A DNA stretch of 64,000 nucleotides, taken from positions 71,464,633 through 71,528,632 of the forward strand of contig OY294068.1 in NCBI GenBank assembly GCA_958510875.1, written 5' to 3'. The position numbers and the translations under genes are program-made. Origin of the DNA: Endomychus coccineus. Lineage: Eukaryota > Arthropoda > Insecta > Coleoptera > Endomychidae. A model generated the notes under the pieces. The model ran no database searches, had not been told where the DNA came from, and saw only the letters and a list, made by a program, of their open reading frames with translations. Of the stretch, positions 35,276 to 45,791 are shown piece by piece; within the stretch, counting starts at the first letter, position 1; each line of letters begins with the position of its first letter.

Positions 35276-36436
35276 TATATCAACCCCAGGGGTGCAAGGG
35301 GTTCATGTCAGCGAAAAAAAAATTGGGGGTCTTTGAGATGTAAATGGGGGTCCAGGTCCACGATAGTAGATCTCATTTAAGCAATGAATGCAATAATCCG
35401 CATACACAGATAAATTCGTTGCTTAGTATTTACGTGAAAACGTAACACACAGACCTACAATACATTATGGTCTTTTATTCCAACATATTTTCGCAATTAT
35501 AATATTAGTAGCGAAGTACGGATTTTATAATGCACTATTTTATTCTATTCAATTATGCATTAATTAAAATTAATTTAATTACGTAGTAATCAATTTAGTA
35601 TATTTCATGGAATTGTATAATAGTTAGATGTTAGGCTATTCGTTTTATAATTACTTTGAACTTGTAAAAACTTGCACATAATTATATAAATATCATTAAG
35701 TTACCGGGTTAGTCGCATATGCGCAGTAGAAATTCTTGCCCATCCTTGTCTCAAAGTTTCGCAAAGACTGAGCAGGAAGACTCGTACTTACACTGACTCG
35801 TTTAATTCGTCAATGAATAAATACGAATGTGAGAGACAAACACGTTAATTTATTTCCGTTTTGAAAAGGTAACTACCTATGAAGAAAATATTTTCAAAAA
35901 TATAAAATGATAGACACATATAGATTAAAGTGAATCAATCTCATTTTGTTTGCGAGTGCTGGAGAAAACTACTAACGGAGAAATTGAGGTACAGTTTAGA
36001 TACAGATATAAGCAATTATGGCTTCAAAAAGACACACCCTGTTACTCATACCGTATTATGAAAAAACGCGAGAATGTCTTTAATGTCTTTTCCATTCTTA
36101 TATCTAGTGGAAAGGGGTTTCAGCGCGGTTGCCAATCTCTTAACAAAGAAAAGAAACAGAATGGACATCACTAACCGAGGCGATTTGAGATTAAACCTAA
36201 CTAAATTGATGGCAAATGTTGAAAATTTTTTATTAAAGCTTCATGTCCATCCCTCCCACTAACATTTATGTAACAGATACTAAATCTATGAAAGTGAGTA
36301 GCACTATACCAGCTGTTAAAAACACATTAGAAGTTGATGAATTTGCATAAATTCAATATTAGGTAAAAGGGGGGTCTACCCAAAACCAAAAAATATGGCA
36401 GGTGGTTTACGAAACAAAAATATTTGGGGACTTCTG
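35256..36436 (+). mobile_element. Internally deleted hAT element with 8-bp target duplication
   Basis: The left end CAGTGATACCCAAAGTGG and the right end, on the minus strand CAGAAGTCCCCAAATA, are short imperfect inverted repeats typical of hAT (CAG start with CCCAAA). CTCTAGAT precedes (35248-35255) and follows (36437-36444) exactly, the 8-bp duplication of hAT. At 1181 bases it is much shorter than an autonomous hAT, and keeps only the dimerisation-domain end of the transposase gene. Confidence 0.9.
35950..36262 (+). pseudogene. hAT transposase C-terminal (dimerisation) fragment
   Basis: The frame at 36074-36262 reads LMSFPFLYLVERGFSAVANL, then LLTKKRNRMDITNRGDLRLN and LTKL, ending HVHPSH-stop. 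This is the hAT C-terminal dimerisation region in the style of ZBED5/FAM200-like proteins (normally FP-x-x-YL-VEKGFSAV-x-x-LLTKKRNR-L-I-x-RGDLRL-x-L-T). An overlapping frame at 35950-36174 holds the preceding part, so a frameshift lies near 36090. Zinc finger and catalytic domain are absent. Confidence 0.85.
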
Positions 36437-36444
36437 CTCTAGAT

Positions 36445-36717
36445 ACACATGGTCTGAGTGTGCGGTCGAAAGGATACAAGCCAGACGCTACATTGCAGCT
36501 GTTCACCCGTACGTTAGGACAATGCTGCGATAAAGACAGTAATACAAAAGTTTACTTTTCAGGACACGTTCTTCTTTGAGGAAAAAAAATCGAATAAAGC
36601 CATTCATCTAAGATACGAATTATTATTTTAAAAATTACTGCTCTATGTATTATGACGATTACCAACTACTGCCTGTATATACTTAATGTTTAACTTTTAC
36701 TTAAAGATTTTCAATGA
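36445..36717. other. Spacer, nothing recognised
   Basis: Short AT-rich interval between the hAT element and the ~380-bp repeat array. Confidence 0.5.
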
Positions 36718-36802
36718 TCGTTAGTTCTTGAACAATGCACAATTTCTTGGTGGGTCATCTATTCATAGATGACGTGAGATTTTTTGATCTTTTCCCTCGC
36801 TG

Positions 36803-36858
36803 AATCCACTGATGACCTCTATGAGAAGAGCGAAACAATAATAGGTTTGTGACGTTAC
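36803..36858 (+). ncRNA. Candidate hammerhead ribozyme, unit A1
   Basis: Core CTGATGA at 36809-36815, stem II CCTCT/AGAGC (36816-36820 with 36827-36831; the first pair is C-C, the other four pair), loop ATGAGA, then GAAA at 36832-36835. A C and a loop AATAATAG lead to GGTT and TGTGACG, where stem I would return; the complement upstream is weak (TCCA against TGTG). Core and stem II are convincing, stem I and the cleavage triplet are not fixed. Confidence 0.5.
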
Positions 36859-37167
36859 TGATTGATTTGGACAAGAAAGACTTTATCATCGTTATCTGTC
36901 AAAAGCCAATAGAAGATAAATGAGTATATTCATATTTTTGTTGTTTCTAATTCTCTTACATCGCTTTTGTATGGTGTCGCCATATGGTGCACTCAAGTAG
37001 TCTAACATCCTCCGTAATTCCGAGAAATCTGTAAATGTAGTACATTGTAGGATTCCTTAGTGAGATATATATTCATAGATGGCGTGATATTTTTTGGTCT
37101 TTTATGTCGTTTAATGCTAGTTGAGACTACCTTCAGCAGAGATCCTTCAATAACGTTGCTAACGTGA

Positions 37168-37222
37168 TAGTTCCACTGATGATCTCTATGAGAAAAGCGA
37201 AACAATAATAGGTTGGTGGCGT
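37168..37222 (+). ncRNA. Candidate hammerhead ribozyme, unit A2
   Basis: Core CTGATGA at 37176-37182, a TCTCT...AAAGC stem II with mismatches, and GAAA at 37199-37202 followed by CAATAATAGGTT. The third unit has CGGATGA instead of CTGATGA, so its core is lost. Same uncertainty about stem I as unit A1. Confidence 0.4.
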
Positions 37223-37719
37223 TACTGATCGATTTGGACAAGAAAGATTTCATCAGCGTTATCTGTTAATAGCCAGTAGGAGATAAATGAGTATACTCAT
37301 ATATTCATTTGTTTCTAACTCTCTTACATTGGTTTGGTTTCGTGTCGCCATCTGACGCACTCGGGTAATCTAGCAATCCCCGTAATTGTTGTAAAGTTCG
37401 AGAAATTTAGCAATGTAGTACATTGCAGGATTTTTTAGTGTGGGACATCTATTCATTGATGGCGTGAGATTTTTTGGTCTTTTTACCTCGTTGATTGCTA
37501 TTTATGACTAACTTCAGCAGATTTCCTCCAGTAACGTTGGAAACTTGCTCGTTCTTCGGATGACATCTGTGAGAAGAGCGAAACAATAATAAGTTTGTCA
37601 CGTTACTGATCGATTTGGACGATAAATACTTTATCATTGTTATCTGGGAAGAGACAATACAAGAAAAATGTGTATAGTCATATATTCATTTGTTTCTAAT
37701 TCTCTTACATTGGTCATAA

Positions 37720-38589
37720 CTTTTTTTTTTTAAAGCCTCGGGTGCCCGTGCCCCCGGGTGTGCCGGATTCCTACCGACTAAAACCCCTCCTCCATGAGCT
37801 TGGTTCTCCATCCTAATGGGAGCCCCACAGCACTACGGTCATTATAGTCCTATTGTGCCCTCACTTGTTTCAACCCCCTCATCAGTCCGGTTTATTATAT
37901 GAATTTCAGTAGCCTGATATAGGGGATACTTCTGATTTCCTCGGGTGTAGTCTTATCGCCTCCGAGGTATGTCTGACGACCTACGGTGTATGCCGTGCAC
38001 TGACACAGCACATGCATAGGTGTCTCATCTTCCACGCCGCAACTCCTACAAGTGGGCTGATCTACCAGTCCCATCGTGTAGAGGTGTTTGTTGCATGGGG
38101 CCTGTCCGGTCAGAAATGCAACAAGATTCCGTATTTCTTGTCTGCTGAACGTCAGCAGATTTTTTGATCGTTGCTGCTGGAGATCTCCCATCAGTCGCTT
38201 GGAGTGCGACATACGGGGCAGTTCCCTCCAGTAGGCACGGTGCTCTATCTCAAGCCATTTTTGGATTACAGATTTCGCTGTGGCATGAGATATGCCACAG
38301 GTTGGCTCTGGTCCAATCAAAGGTTTTTCCACCCCCGCTTTAGCGAGTGCGACGGCAGTTTCTGTCCCTTCTCGTTTGGTTTCTTCAGACTCCCAAACGA
38401 GTAATACCCTATTGGGATTCATTACTAGTGCCGTTAGTTCTTTGACGCAATCAAGTACAGATTGTGAGGTGATTGTGTATGACTCCAGTGCCTTGAGCAC
38501 TGTCAGGTTGCTCACTATGATTGTGATTTCATATGAGGACCGCCCCCAGCGTTCTCCCGCCCATTCACAGTTTTAATTATGAAAGGCAC
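37720..38589 (-). mobile_element. 5'-truncated RNase H-type non-LTR element
   Basis: The insertion is bracketed by TTGGTCATAA at 37710-37719 and 38590-38599, an exact 10-bp target duplication. In element sense (minus strand) it ends in an A-run (the T-run at 37721-37731). Only the last ~870 bases are present. It inserted at the boundary between the tandem repeat array A on the left and the gypsy relic on the right. Confidence 0.85.
37895..38515 (-). pseudogene. RNase H and zinc-knuckle end of non-LTR ORF2
   Basis: A 206-codon open frame shows the tail of a non-LTR polyprotein with RNase H, as in the I/R1-type groups. NLTVLKALESYTITS is the helix after the D-x-Q-A-A-L block. VWESEETKREGTETAVALAK corresponds to VPGH-x-GI-x-GNE-x-AD-x-LAK, with the His and final Asp of RNase H replaced. 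The C-terminal zinc knuckle TGQAPCNKHLYTMGL, TCRSCG and MHVLCQC (C-x2-C, H-x4-C type) is complete. The open frame is 5'-truncated, has no proper start, and the RNase H looks inactive. Confidence 0.8.
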
Positions 38590-38599
38590 TTGGTCATAA

Positions 38600-40975
38600 T
38601 TTGGTAATTGTAGAAAAACTAGATGAATCATTGAGATTATGCTTAGATTCGAAAGAGTTAAATAAGTATATTCTGAGGGAAACTTATTTGATTCCATCCC
38701 CAGAAGAAATATATAATAAGCTAGCTGCTGAGGAAGTTTTTTCAGTATTAGATCTTAAGGATGGGATCAAGTGAATCTCGATGAGCATAGTAGCTATTTG
38801 TGTACTTTTGGCACACCTCACCTGTCGAGTGATGCAGGTTTAAACGAATGCCTTTTTGTATATCCTCAGCAAACGAGGTTATGCGAAAGACTAATACAAG
38901 AATATTTGGTGATAGACAGGTCGTTGAAGTCTACTTTGATGACATAATAGTTGGTGAGGTGAAAATAGTGAAGATCATGTCATAATAATAGGAAAAATAA
39001 TAGAGCGTGCTAAATTATTTGGAGTTGGTTTAATCCGGGATAATTGTAGTATTAAACAGATCATGTTAAGTATGCAGACTTAGTTATTCCAAAAATTGGC
39101 ATCAAAGCAGATCCAGATCACGTGAAAGCAATTTTAAAATTACAAGAACCAAAAAATGTAAAGGGGTTACAAAAATTCTTGGGAATGACAAATTATTTAT
39201 GCAAATTAATTTCTCATTATTCGGAATTAACGTTACCAGTAAGAGAGCTCTTCAAGAAAATTGTTGTTGAGATTGGTGAGAAAATCATAGGTACTCAGGC
39301 TTTTGAAAAATTGAAGCTAAAACTAAGTTTGGGCCCTACTCTCAGCATATTAGATAAAAGTGGTGAATTCACATGCAAAGTGACAGTTCAAAAATAGGAA
39401 TAGGTGCTTGTCTATTACAGGATGGGCAACCTGTTTCATTTTATTCCAAGAGTTTCACAGATACTCAATTAAGATGGGCTCCTATAGAAAAAAAAACTTC
39501 TTGCATTTTGTGCGTCCGTAGAAAGATTTCATTTACTTATATATGGAGGGAACATGGGAGTAGAAACCCCCGATTTCGATAGTTAAGAAAGATATTAACA
39601 AAGTAAGTTCAAGATTACTACGCATGATATTGAAGCTACTAAAATATGACTTGCATATAAAGTTTGTAGCAGGCCCTGAAATGCATGTTGCAGATTACTT
39701 ATCTTGAAATCACTTAACTCATAATGCTCAAAATGATCCTGTTTAGAGTGATGTTGTGCATTGTCTAGAAATTGACTTAGGTACCTATTTCGGATGTCAG
39801 GCATAAGCAAGTTTCAGAGAGTAGTATTGAAGATGAAATCTTGAAACAAGTAATTGAATGGTACCATAATGGGTGAACGAAATCCGATAAAAACATAGTT
39901 GTCAAGAATTGAAATTTTTTTTTAAATTGAAGTAACACTTACATGTGAAAGATACTATTGTTTACTATGAGGATAAAGTAGTAATTCCATTTTGTCTAAG
40001 AAAAGAAATGTTAAATTTGATTCACGCTGGTCATTTTGGTATAGAGAAGAGCACATACTCTTCTATATTGGTATGGGATGTCGTCTGTCTTTGGAAAAAT
40101 GGTCACATCTTGCAAAGTGTGTGAAAAATTACAAGTTACTGATATCAAAGGACCTCTAGTGTCACACGATATACCATCATTACCCTTTATGAAAGTGGGA
40201 ACTGATATTTGTTATTTTAATGGTCATGATTATTTAATACCAGTAGATTACCTTTCAAAATGGATTGAAGTAAAACTTCTGAAACACAAAACAGCAGAGT
40301 CTGCAATCATCAAGCTGAAGGAAATTACTTCTGTTCATGGTTTTCCTAAATATATAGTGTGTGATAATATGCCATTTACCAGTAATAAATTCAATAATTT
40401 TGCTATAGAATATGATATGAAAATTATTCATTCTCGTCCTAGATATCCAAAGTCTCATGGATTAAGTGATAAAGCTGTTGGTATAGTGAAAAAAAATGAT
40501 GGAAAAATTAGAGGAATCCCGGTCGGATATACAATTAGCACTGTTGAGTTACCGTAACACACCTGTTGCAGGATTAAATTACAGCCCAGCCCAAATTCTC
40601 AAATTATGAGTAGAGTTTTAAGATCTAAGTTGCCATCTTCTAGTGAAGTAATAAAACCCAAAATAGCAACTAATGTCAAGCAGGATTTAGACAACAAACG
40701 TGAGTATTTAAAATATAGTCACGATAAAACTATACGTGAAAGAGATACTTTTGAAGAAAAAACGTGGTCTCTTGCTAAAATTGTAAGAAAGGTGGGTCCT
40801 AAAGCATTTCATATTCAAAATGATAAAGGATAAAAATTTTAACATGAAATCCATTTCATTTGAGGCACTCAAATAACGAATTCCAAATTGGTCTGCAAAA
40901 AAAAGATAATTTTGAAAATGAAATTACTCAAGACTTTTTTGGTTGCTCTTCGTAGCTTCAGGTTCCGACAATACT
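38600..40975 (+). pseudogene. Decayed Ty3/gypsy retrotransposon pol
   Basis: Fragments in changing frames follow the gypsy order. Reverse transcriptase: SLRLCLDSKELNKYILRE (about 38625-38680), EEVFSVLDLKDG (38732-38767), MPFCISSANEV and VYFDDIIVG with the catalytic Asp pair (about 38930-38956). Connection/RNase H: VKGLQKFLGMTNYLCKLIS (39157) and SKIGIGACLLQDGQPVSFYS (39382). Integrase: VGTDICYFNG (40194), IVCDNMPFTSNKF (40354) and HGLSDKAVGI, where the third catalytic residue, normally Glu (LAE-x-A), is Asp. The C-terminal tail continues to about 40975. Stops and shifts throughout; neither LTR is seen. Confidence 0.85.
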
Positions 40976-41326
40976 ACTGTCTTTCGGTACTTCCCCGATG
41001 TCTTGCCTTCTTCTCTATGCACTCTTCTTTAGATGCACCTTTGAGTATACATGCAACAAAATATTTATTTAGTATATATATATATGCCCAACAGGTTAAC
41101 ACAATTATAGGACGAACAATACAGAGCAATAATATAAAGAATTACAAGAAATATATAACAACAATAATATCTTATAGGAATAATGAAAATGAACTGGCTA
41201 AATTGTTAAAATACAAGGTGATAAATAATCTCACCCGACCACACTAATGAGATACTGAATACTATTGAAAAATAAGTCACATTGTGAACAAATAATATTA
41301 AAGTTTGTTGTCATGACAAATATCGA
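40976..41326. other. Spacer, nothing recognised
   Basis: AT-rich interval that may be the downstream remainder of the gypsy relic; no LTR or other structure recognised. Confidence 0.4.
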
Positions 41327-42820
41327 ACATCGATGATACAACAATCTGGAAAAAGCCGATATAAGATGAATGGGTATATTCTTACATTCATTTGTTTCGA
41401 ATTCTCCTACATTGGTTTGGTTTGGTGTCACCATCTGACGTACTCAAGCACTCTCACATTCCCCTTTAGTTTTGTAAAGATCGAATCTGACAACGAGGTA
41501 CATTGCAGGATTTCTTCGTGAGACATCTATCCATAGATGGCGTGAGATTTTTTTTGTCCGTTTGTCTCGTTGAATGCTAGTTATGAGTAACTCTAGCAAA
41601 GATCCTTCGGTAACGTTGTAAACTTGCTCTTCACAATGATGAGCTCTATTAGAAGAGCGAAACAGCGATAGGTTTGTGACGTTACTGATCGATTTGGACA
41701 AGAAAGTCTCCATCGTTGTTATTTGGAAAAAGCCAAAAGAAGATAAATGAGGATAGTCATATATTCATTTATTTCTAATTCTCTGATATTGGTTTGGTTT
41801 GTTGTCGCCATCTGACGTACTCAAGCACTCTCACAATCCCCGTTAGTTTTGTGGAGTTCGAGAAATCTGGCAATGTCGTACATTGCAGGATTTCTTAGTA
41901 AGACATCTATTGTTAGATGGCATGAGATTGTTTGGTCTTTTTGCCACGTTGATTGCTAGTTATGACTAACTCCAGCAAAGGTCCTTCAGTAACATTGCAA
42001 ACTTGCTCTCTCGCATGATGAGCTCTATGAGAAGAGCCAAACAGCTATAGGTTTGTGACGTTACTGATCGATTTGGACAAGAAAGACTCCATCATTGTTA
42101 TCTGAAAAAAGTCAATTTATTCTTATACTCATTTGTTTTTAATTCTCTTACATTGGTTTGGTTTGGTGTATCCATCTAACGTACTCAAGCAGTCTCACAT
42201 TCCCCATTAGTTTTGCGAAGTTCGAGAAATCTGTCAATGTGGTACATTGCAGGATTTCTTAGTGGGACATATATTCACAGATGGCGTAAGATTTTTTGGT
42301 CTGTTTGCCTCATTGAATGCTAGTTATGACTAACTTCAGCAGGGAAACTTCAGTAACGTTGCAAACTTGCTCTTTCCAGTGATGAGCTCTATGATAAGAG
42401 CGAAACAGCTATTGGTTTGTGACTTCATCTATCGATTTGGAGAAGAAAGACTCCATCATTGTTATCTGGGAAAAGCAATAGAAGATAAATGAGTATATTC
42501 ATATATCCCTTTGTTTCTAATTCTCTTACATTGGTTAGGTTTGGTGTCGCCATCTGGCGCAATCAAGTAATCTCACATTCCCCGTCAGTTTTGTGAAGTT
42601 TGAGAAATCTGTCAATGTGGTACCATGCAGGATTTCTTAGTGGGACATCTATTCTTTGATGACTTTTTTGGTCTTTTTGCGTCATTGAATGTTAGCTATG
42701 ACTACCTTCAGCAGAGATCCTTCAGTAACGTGGCCAACTTGCTCGTTCCACTGGTAAGCTGTTTGTGACGATAATATAATCAATCCGGACTAGAAAGAAC
42801 TTATTATCATCGATAATTAT
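41327..42820 (+). repeat. ~380-bp tandem repeat array B (retrozyme-like, degenerate)
   Basis: About 3.7 units in the same orientation as array A, with the marker string at 41539, 41919, 42283 and about 42659 (spacings 380, 364, 376). Each unit keeps TAACGTTGCAAACTTGCTC, ATGATGAGCTCTATGAGAAG or a variant, AGAGCGAAAC (CAAAC in the second), and GGTTTGTGACGTTACTG. The stem II pair GCTCT/AGAGC is perfect in units 1 and 2, but the invariant C of CTGATGA is A or G in units 1-3, and unit 4 is shortened. So ribozyme function would be lost while the units remain recognisable. Confidence 0.85.
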
Positions 42821-43156
42821 TCAATAATGTGTTACTTGTGCATTTGATAACGAGGTGAGCAATAATAACCACCTAAATGTGTATTAACGGGCATTAAATG
42901 TTCAATTCCTTCAAAGTCATATGAAGTTATTTCAATGTCTGGAGAGAAATCGTCATCATAACGAAATTCTGGAATGTCGCAATTATCACACGTATGTGTT
43001 TTATTCTAATTTCTTAGGGTGATGGAAACAAAGTTCAAATTTCCATTAAAAACCCTTATCAAATATGCTCTCAAGTTTTCTAGTAGTAAAAAGTTAAAAA
43101 AATTTTATATAATAATCTTTCCTAAAAAATATATTCTCCTAGTATAATAAAAAACA
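42821..43156. other. Spacer, nothing recognised
   Basis: AT-rich interval without recognisable content. Confidence 0.5.
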
Positions 43157-43880
43157 TCATAATTGAAAAAGTATTTTTAATTTGACATTGAAAAACAGAA
43201 TAATTATTAGTGAAAAAAAAAATTCGAATGCAGTCACAGATTCTAATTCTTCATCGTCTGGCTCAGCCAGAGCATTGCGTACATCTTCGTGAGTCTCCAG
43301 AGAATTGTAAAATGGTTTTGTTATTGTATTGTCCCTACACATAAATTACAAATTGGCATATTTTACTTTGGAAATGGGCAGAATTGCTTTGTAAACTTTC
43401 GACAAAGTTAATGTTTTTGGACGACTCCTCGGTTTCTTACCAAAGATTTCTGAGGGATCCGGTTGGTCAGAATGTTTTGTGAAAATTTTTATCTGAATTT
43501 GCTTTCTCATAGTGAAGCCAACAAATAGATTCGAACGGAATGGTGTTCTTAGCTATTAAGTTGTTATAAGAATCGTCGTCAATGAATTGACGTCGTACGG
43601 AGCTGGTCTTCTACATGCATCTCTTATAAACTGAGCCCAACCCTCAGGAATATAGACAAGAACATGTTTCGCATTATATTCTATTCTTGAATGAATTGAG
43701 TCACACTCTATTTTCGTATGGCCAGGCCCAAAAAATCTATGATCAATTACTTGCAAGTTGGGAAGTTTCTGCAGAAGGTGTAAGCACATGGTTACAGCTA
43801 TGGTACTGACATGATGTTGGAATGATTCATTACATAATCAAAAATACATATTTCGTTAGAACCTCTTTTTCCTTGAGTCT
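43157..43880 (-). pseudogene. Decayed transposon-like protein of an uncharacterised insect family
   Basis: Three minus-strand pieces are collinear. First LQKLPNLQVIDHRFFGPGHT, then KIECDSIHSRIEYNAKHV and IPEGWAQFIRDACRR (43560-43789). Next KTLTLSKVYKAILPISKVKY (about 43370-43430). Last FYNSLETHEDVRNALAEPDD (43245-43305). The pattern, an IDH-x-x-x-x-PGHT-x-x-ECD block, a DW/GW-x-x-x-I-R block, and a C-terminal PIS-x-x-K...FY-x-SL...PDDEE block, is one I recall from repeated, DDE-transposase-like proteins in aphids and other arthropods that carry no standard domain name. Frameshifts separate the pieces. Identification is from memory. Confidence 0.5.
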
Positions 43881-44073
43881 CATGTCATAGGTAGCAGCTT
43901 AAATCTTGTGTAGCTAGATTGTGAAAAGTGAAGCTGTATGCTAGTTTACTCACATAAAATATTTGTCTTACAAATCTGAATTAAATGCCAATACAGTATC
44001 GTTTTTCACAGCCTTGACCTCGTTTATACATTTTCTTGTAGCATTTTTTATACGCTTTTCGTGACCTTCTTTC

Positions 44074-44235
44074 ATCACTTCTTTCACGGTTTATGTCATT
44101 GACAGATTCGTGATTTTGGCATTTGGAAACGACGATATTGTTAGCATTCGTGATAATACAGTCCTCTGAAATAGGCAACTTATAATAATGTATCTATCAA
44201 TCAAGAAACCAATCAATTGAAACGGGTGCGGACAA
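44074..44235. repeat. ~160-bp direct repeat, left copy
   Basis: From ATCACTTCTTTC to GGGTGCGGACAA this matches 45792-45949 over its whole length, with GTTAGCATTCGTGATAATAC and AGTCCTCTGAAATAGGCAAC unchanged. By eye the two copies are about 80-85 percent alike. They bracket the RNase H-type non-LTR element. Confidence 0.85.
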
Positions 44236-44289
44236 GTCCGGAGCACTTGGACCGCTTGATCGGCTTCATTGTGCGCCCCTTGATACATG

Positions 44290-45780
44290 AATCAGTCTAG
44301 CAGGCCTAAGGAAGTGCCGAAGGCTGAGATTCTGCATGGACTGATATCTCTTAATGCATCAAGCGACATATGTGTGCTGCCGAGGTGTTGTAGCCTAAGA
44401 GAAACCAGTGCTGAACATTCTGCTAGGATGTGAGAGGCAGTTTCGTTCGCCTCTCCACATCTACTACAAGCTGGGTCTTCAACAATGCCCATTGTGTGCA
44501 GATGTTTATTCAGATGACAGTGTCCTGTGAGGAGTCCTGTCACCAGTCTTAGGCCTATCCTGCACATAGAAAGTAGTTTTAAAGAGTTTAGGCGAGAACT
44601 CCCTAGTGTGGAGCTTCGCCTGTCTTATGCCGGAGGCACCACGCCAGACCGAGAGTAACTGTCTACCCAGTAGTCCTTGAGGGCGTGAAGTTCGGTGGTC
44701 GATGAAATTTGATCGTTGAATCAGAGCCAGGGGCGCAAATAACCCCGTTTGTCCTATTCATCGGTATGCACACTAGCTGGAGTTTGATCCTTCTGGCTAA
44801 TTCAGCCAGAGTTTCGCAGCACTCCAAGACATGCCTAGAAGTCACTCTGAGGGCGCGAAGGGCGCACAGTGCCACTTGTCTGTCAGTGCAGATGTAAATC
44901 CGCTTACGTCCGTAGTATAATCTAAGGTTTTCCAGGGCACAGGTCCGGATTGCACAGACCTCAGCCTGAAAAACGGTTGCATGGCCACCTAGGGGAACTG
45001 AAATCTCCCTTCTGGGTGTACACGAGTAGACTCCGGCTCCGTTAGACTCGCCAGTCCTAGACCCGTCCGTGAACCACTCGAGTTCCCCTGGCGGAAGCAG
45101 TCCAGAGCCCTTATTCTCCCAGTCCGTCCTCTGTGTTATGAGGACGTCTCGTGTTTGAAACCTGACAGCTGGCGCTATCACATCCTGCGTCTTTCGGAGG
45201 ATCGGCAGTTCTCGGCTGTTGAATCCCAAATGTTGCCATGACCGCGAGGCACAGCCGCACCGACCCACTGGTCCAGACTGGCCAGCCGATAGGCCGTACT
45301 CGCGGCCACTGCTTTGATATGAAGCTGTAGAGGAACGATCCTCACCGGAACCTCAAGAGCCCAGGTGGGAGCGGTCCTCATAGCTACCATTATCCCTACG
45401 CAGGCAAGTTGTTGAGCTGTGTCCAGCGCCAGACGGGACAGAACAAACAGTTCTATATATAGAGTAGACTACTAAGCCTTTCACTGGAAAGTCGACGGAC
45501 ATACTGCGCTCTCACTCGCACCATGTGCGTGCATTATACTTATTCTTGTATTCTTATATTCTTGTGATAGAAGGGGAGACCGTGCGAGTGAGAACGCACT
45601 ACATGTGCGAGAAGGACAGAATGTCCGACTAGTTACCAGCGCTTTCCTACGCTTACCACACTACTTGTCTACTCTATATATAGAACTCTTTGGGACAGAA
45701 CCGTTTCTGCCAACACACGACGGCTGCGTAGGTTATGATTGGCCGATCATGGCCATGTAGATCCAGTGCAGAACCTGTGG
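44290..45780 (-). pseudogene. RNase H and zinc-knuckle region of non-LTR ORF2
   Basis: Pieces in order on the minus strand: HDRPIITYAAVVCWQKRF (about 45705-45760), then past the MITE LACVGIMVAMRTAPTWALEV (45340-45400), a frameshift, and a long frame 44663-45268. That frame holds RNase H: EWFTDGSRTGESNGAGVY (first Asp), GHATVFQAEVCAIRTCAL (Glu), and YICTDRQVALCALRAL (second Asp). The closing VPGH/NE-AD block is destroyed near 44750. The knuckle LTGHCHLNKHLHTMGI, ACSRCG and SHILAECSAL is intact at 44430-44525. Same broad class as the element at 37.7 kb but a different subfamily. Inactive through frameshifts and truncation. Confidence 0.8.
45444..45692. mobile_element. hAT-type MITE (249 bp) nested in non-LTR element
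   Basis: Begins CAAACAGTTCTATATATAGA and ends as the reverse complement of CAAAGAGTTCTATATATAGA, with inverted repeats extending, imperfectly, over about 100 bases. GGACAGAA flanks both sides exactly (45436-45443, 45693-45700), the 8-bp duplication of hAT. Removing it rejoins the non-LTR reading. No coding capacity. Confidence 0.9.
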
Positions 45781-45791
45781 CCGTGTGACCT

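Larger units (their letters stand above)
36718..37712 (+). repeat. ~380-bp tandem repeat array A (retrozyme-like)
   Basis: About 2.6 units, recognised by the recurring GGCGTGAGATTTTTTGGTC-type string at 36770, 37081 and 37461; the first unit carries a ~70-base deletion. Each unit contains a conserved order: TAACGTTGCAAACTTGCTCG, a CTGATGA-like box, a short stem, GAAAC, AATAATAGGTTTGTGACG, then TACTGATCGATTTGGACAAG. The order resembles a type I hammerhead (see the two ncRNA entries). The same unit recurs at 41327-42820. Unit size, tandem layout and a hammerhead-like block fit the description of animal retrozymes. Short minus-strand frames over the units are repeat shadows. Confidence 0.85.
44236..45791 (-). 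mobile_element. 5'-truncated RNase H-type non-LTR element, interrupted by a MITE
   Basis: GC-richer than its surroundings. In element sense it runs from about 45791 (a RPIITYAAVVCW block downstream of the polymerase) to 44236. It lacks endonuclease and polymerase. The 249-bp hAT MITE at 45444-45692 interrupts it. The ~160-bp direct repeats on both sides may be an unusually long target duplication, or 3' trailers of two tandem copies. Confidence 0.75.

Noticed and set aside
36770..37470. Minus-strand frames at 37002-37253 and 37449-37637 as duplicated small genes
   Set aside because: They are the same antisense frame of the tandem unit, also found at 41444-41713, and not independently conserved.
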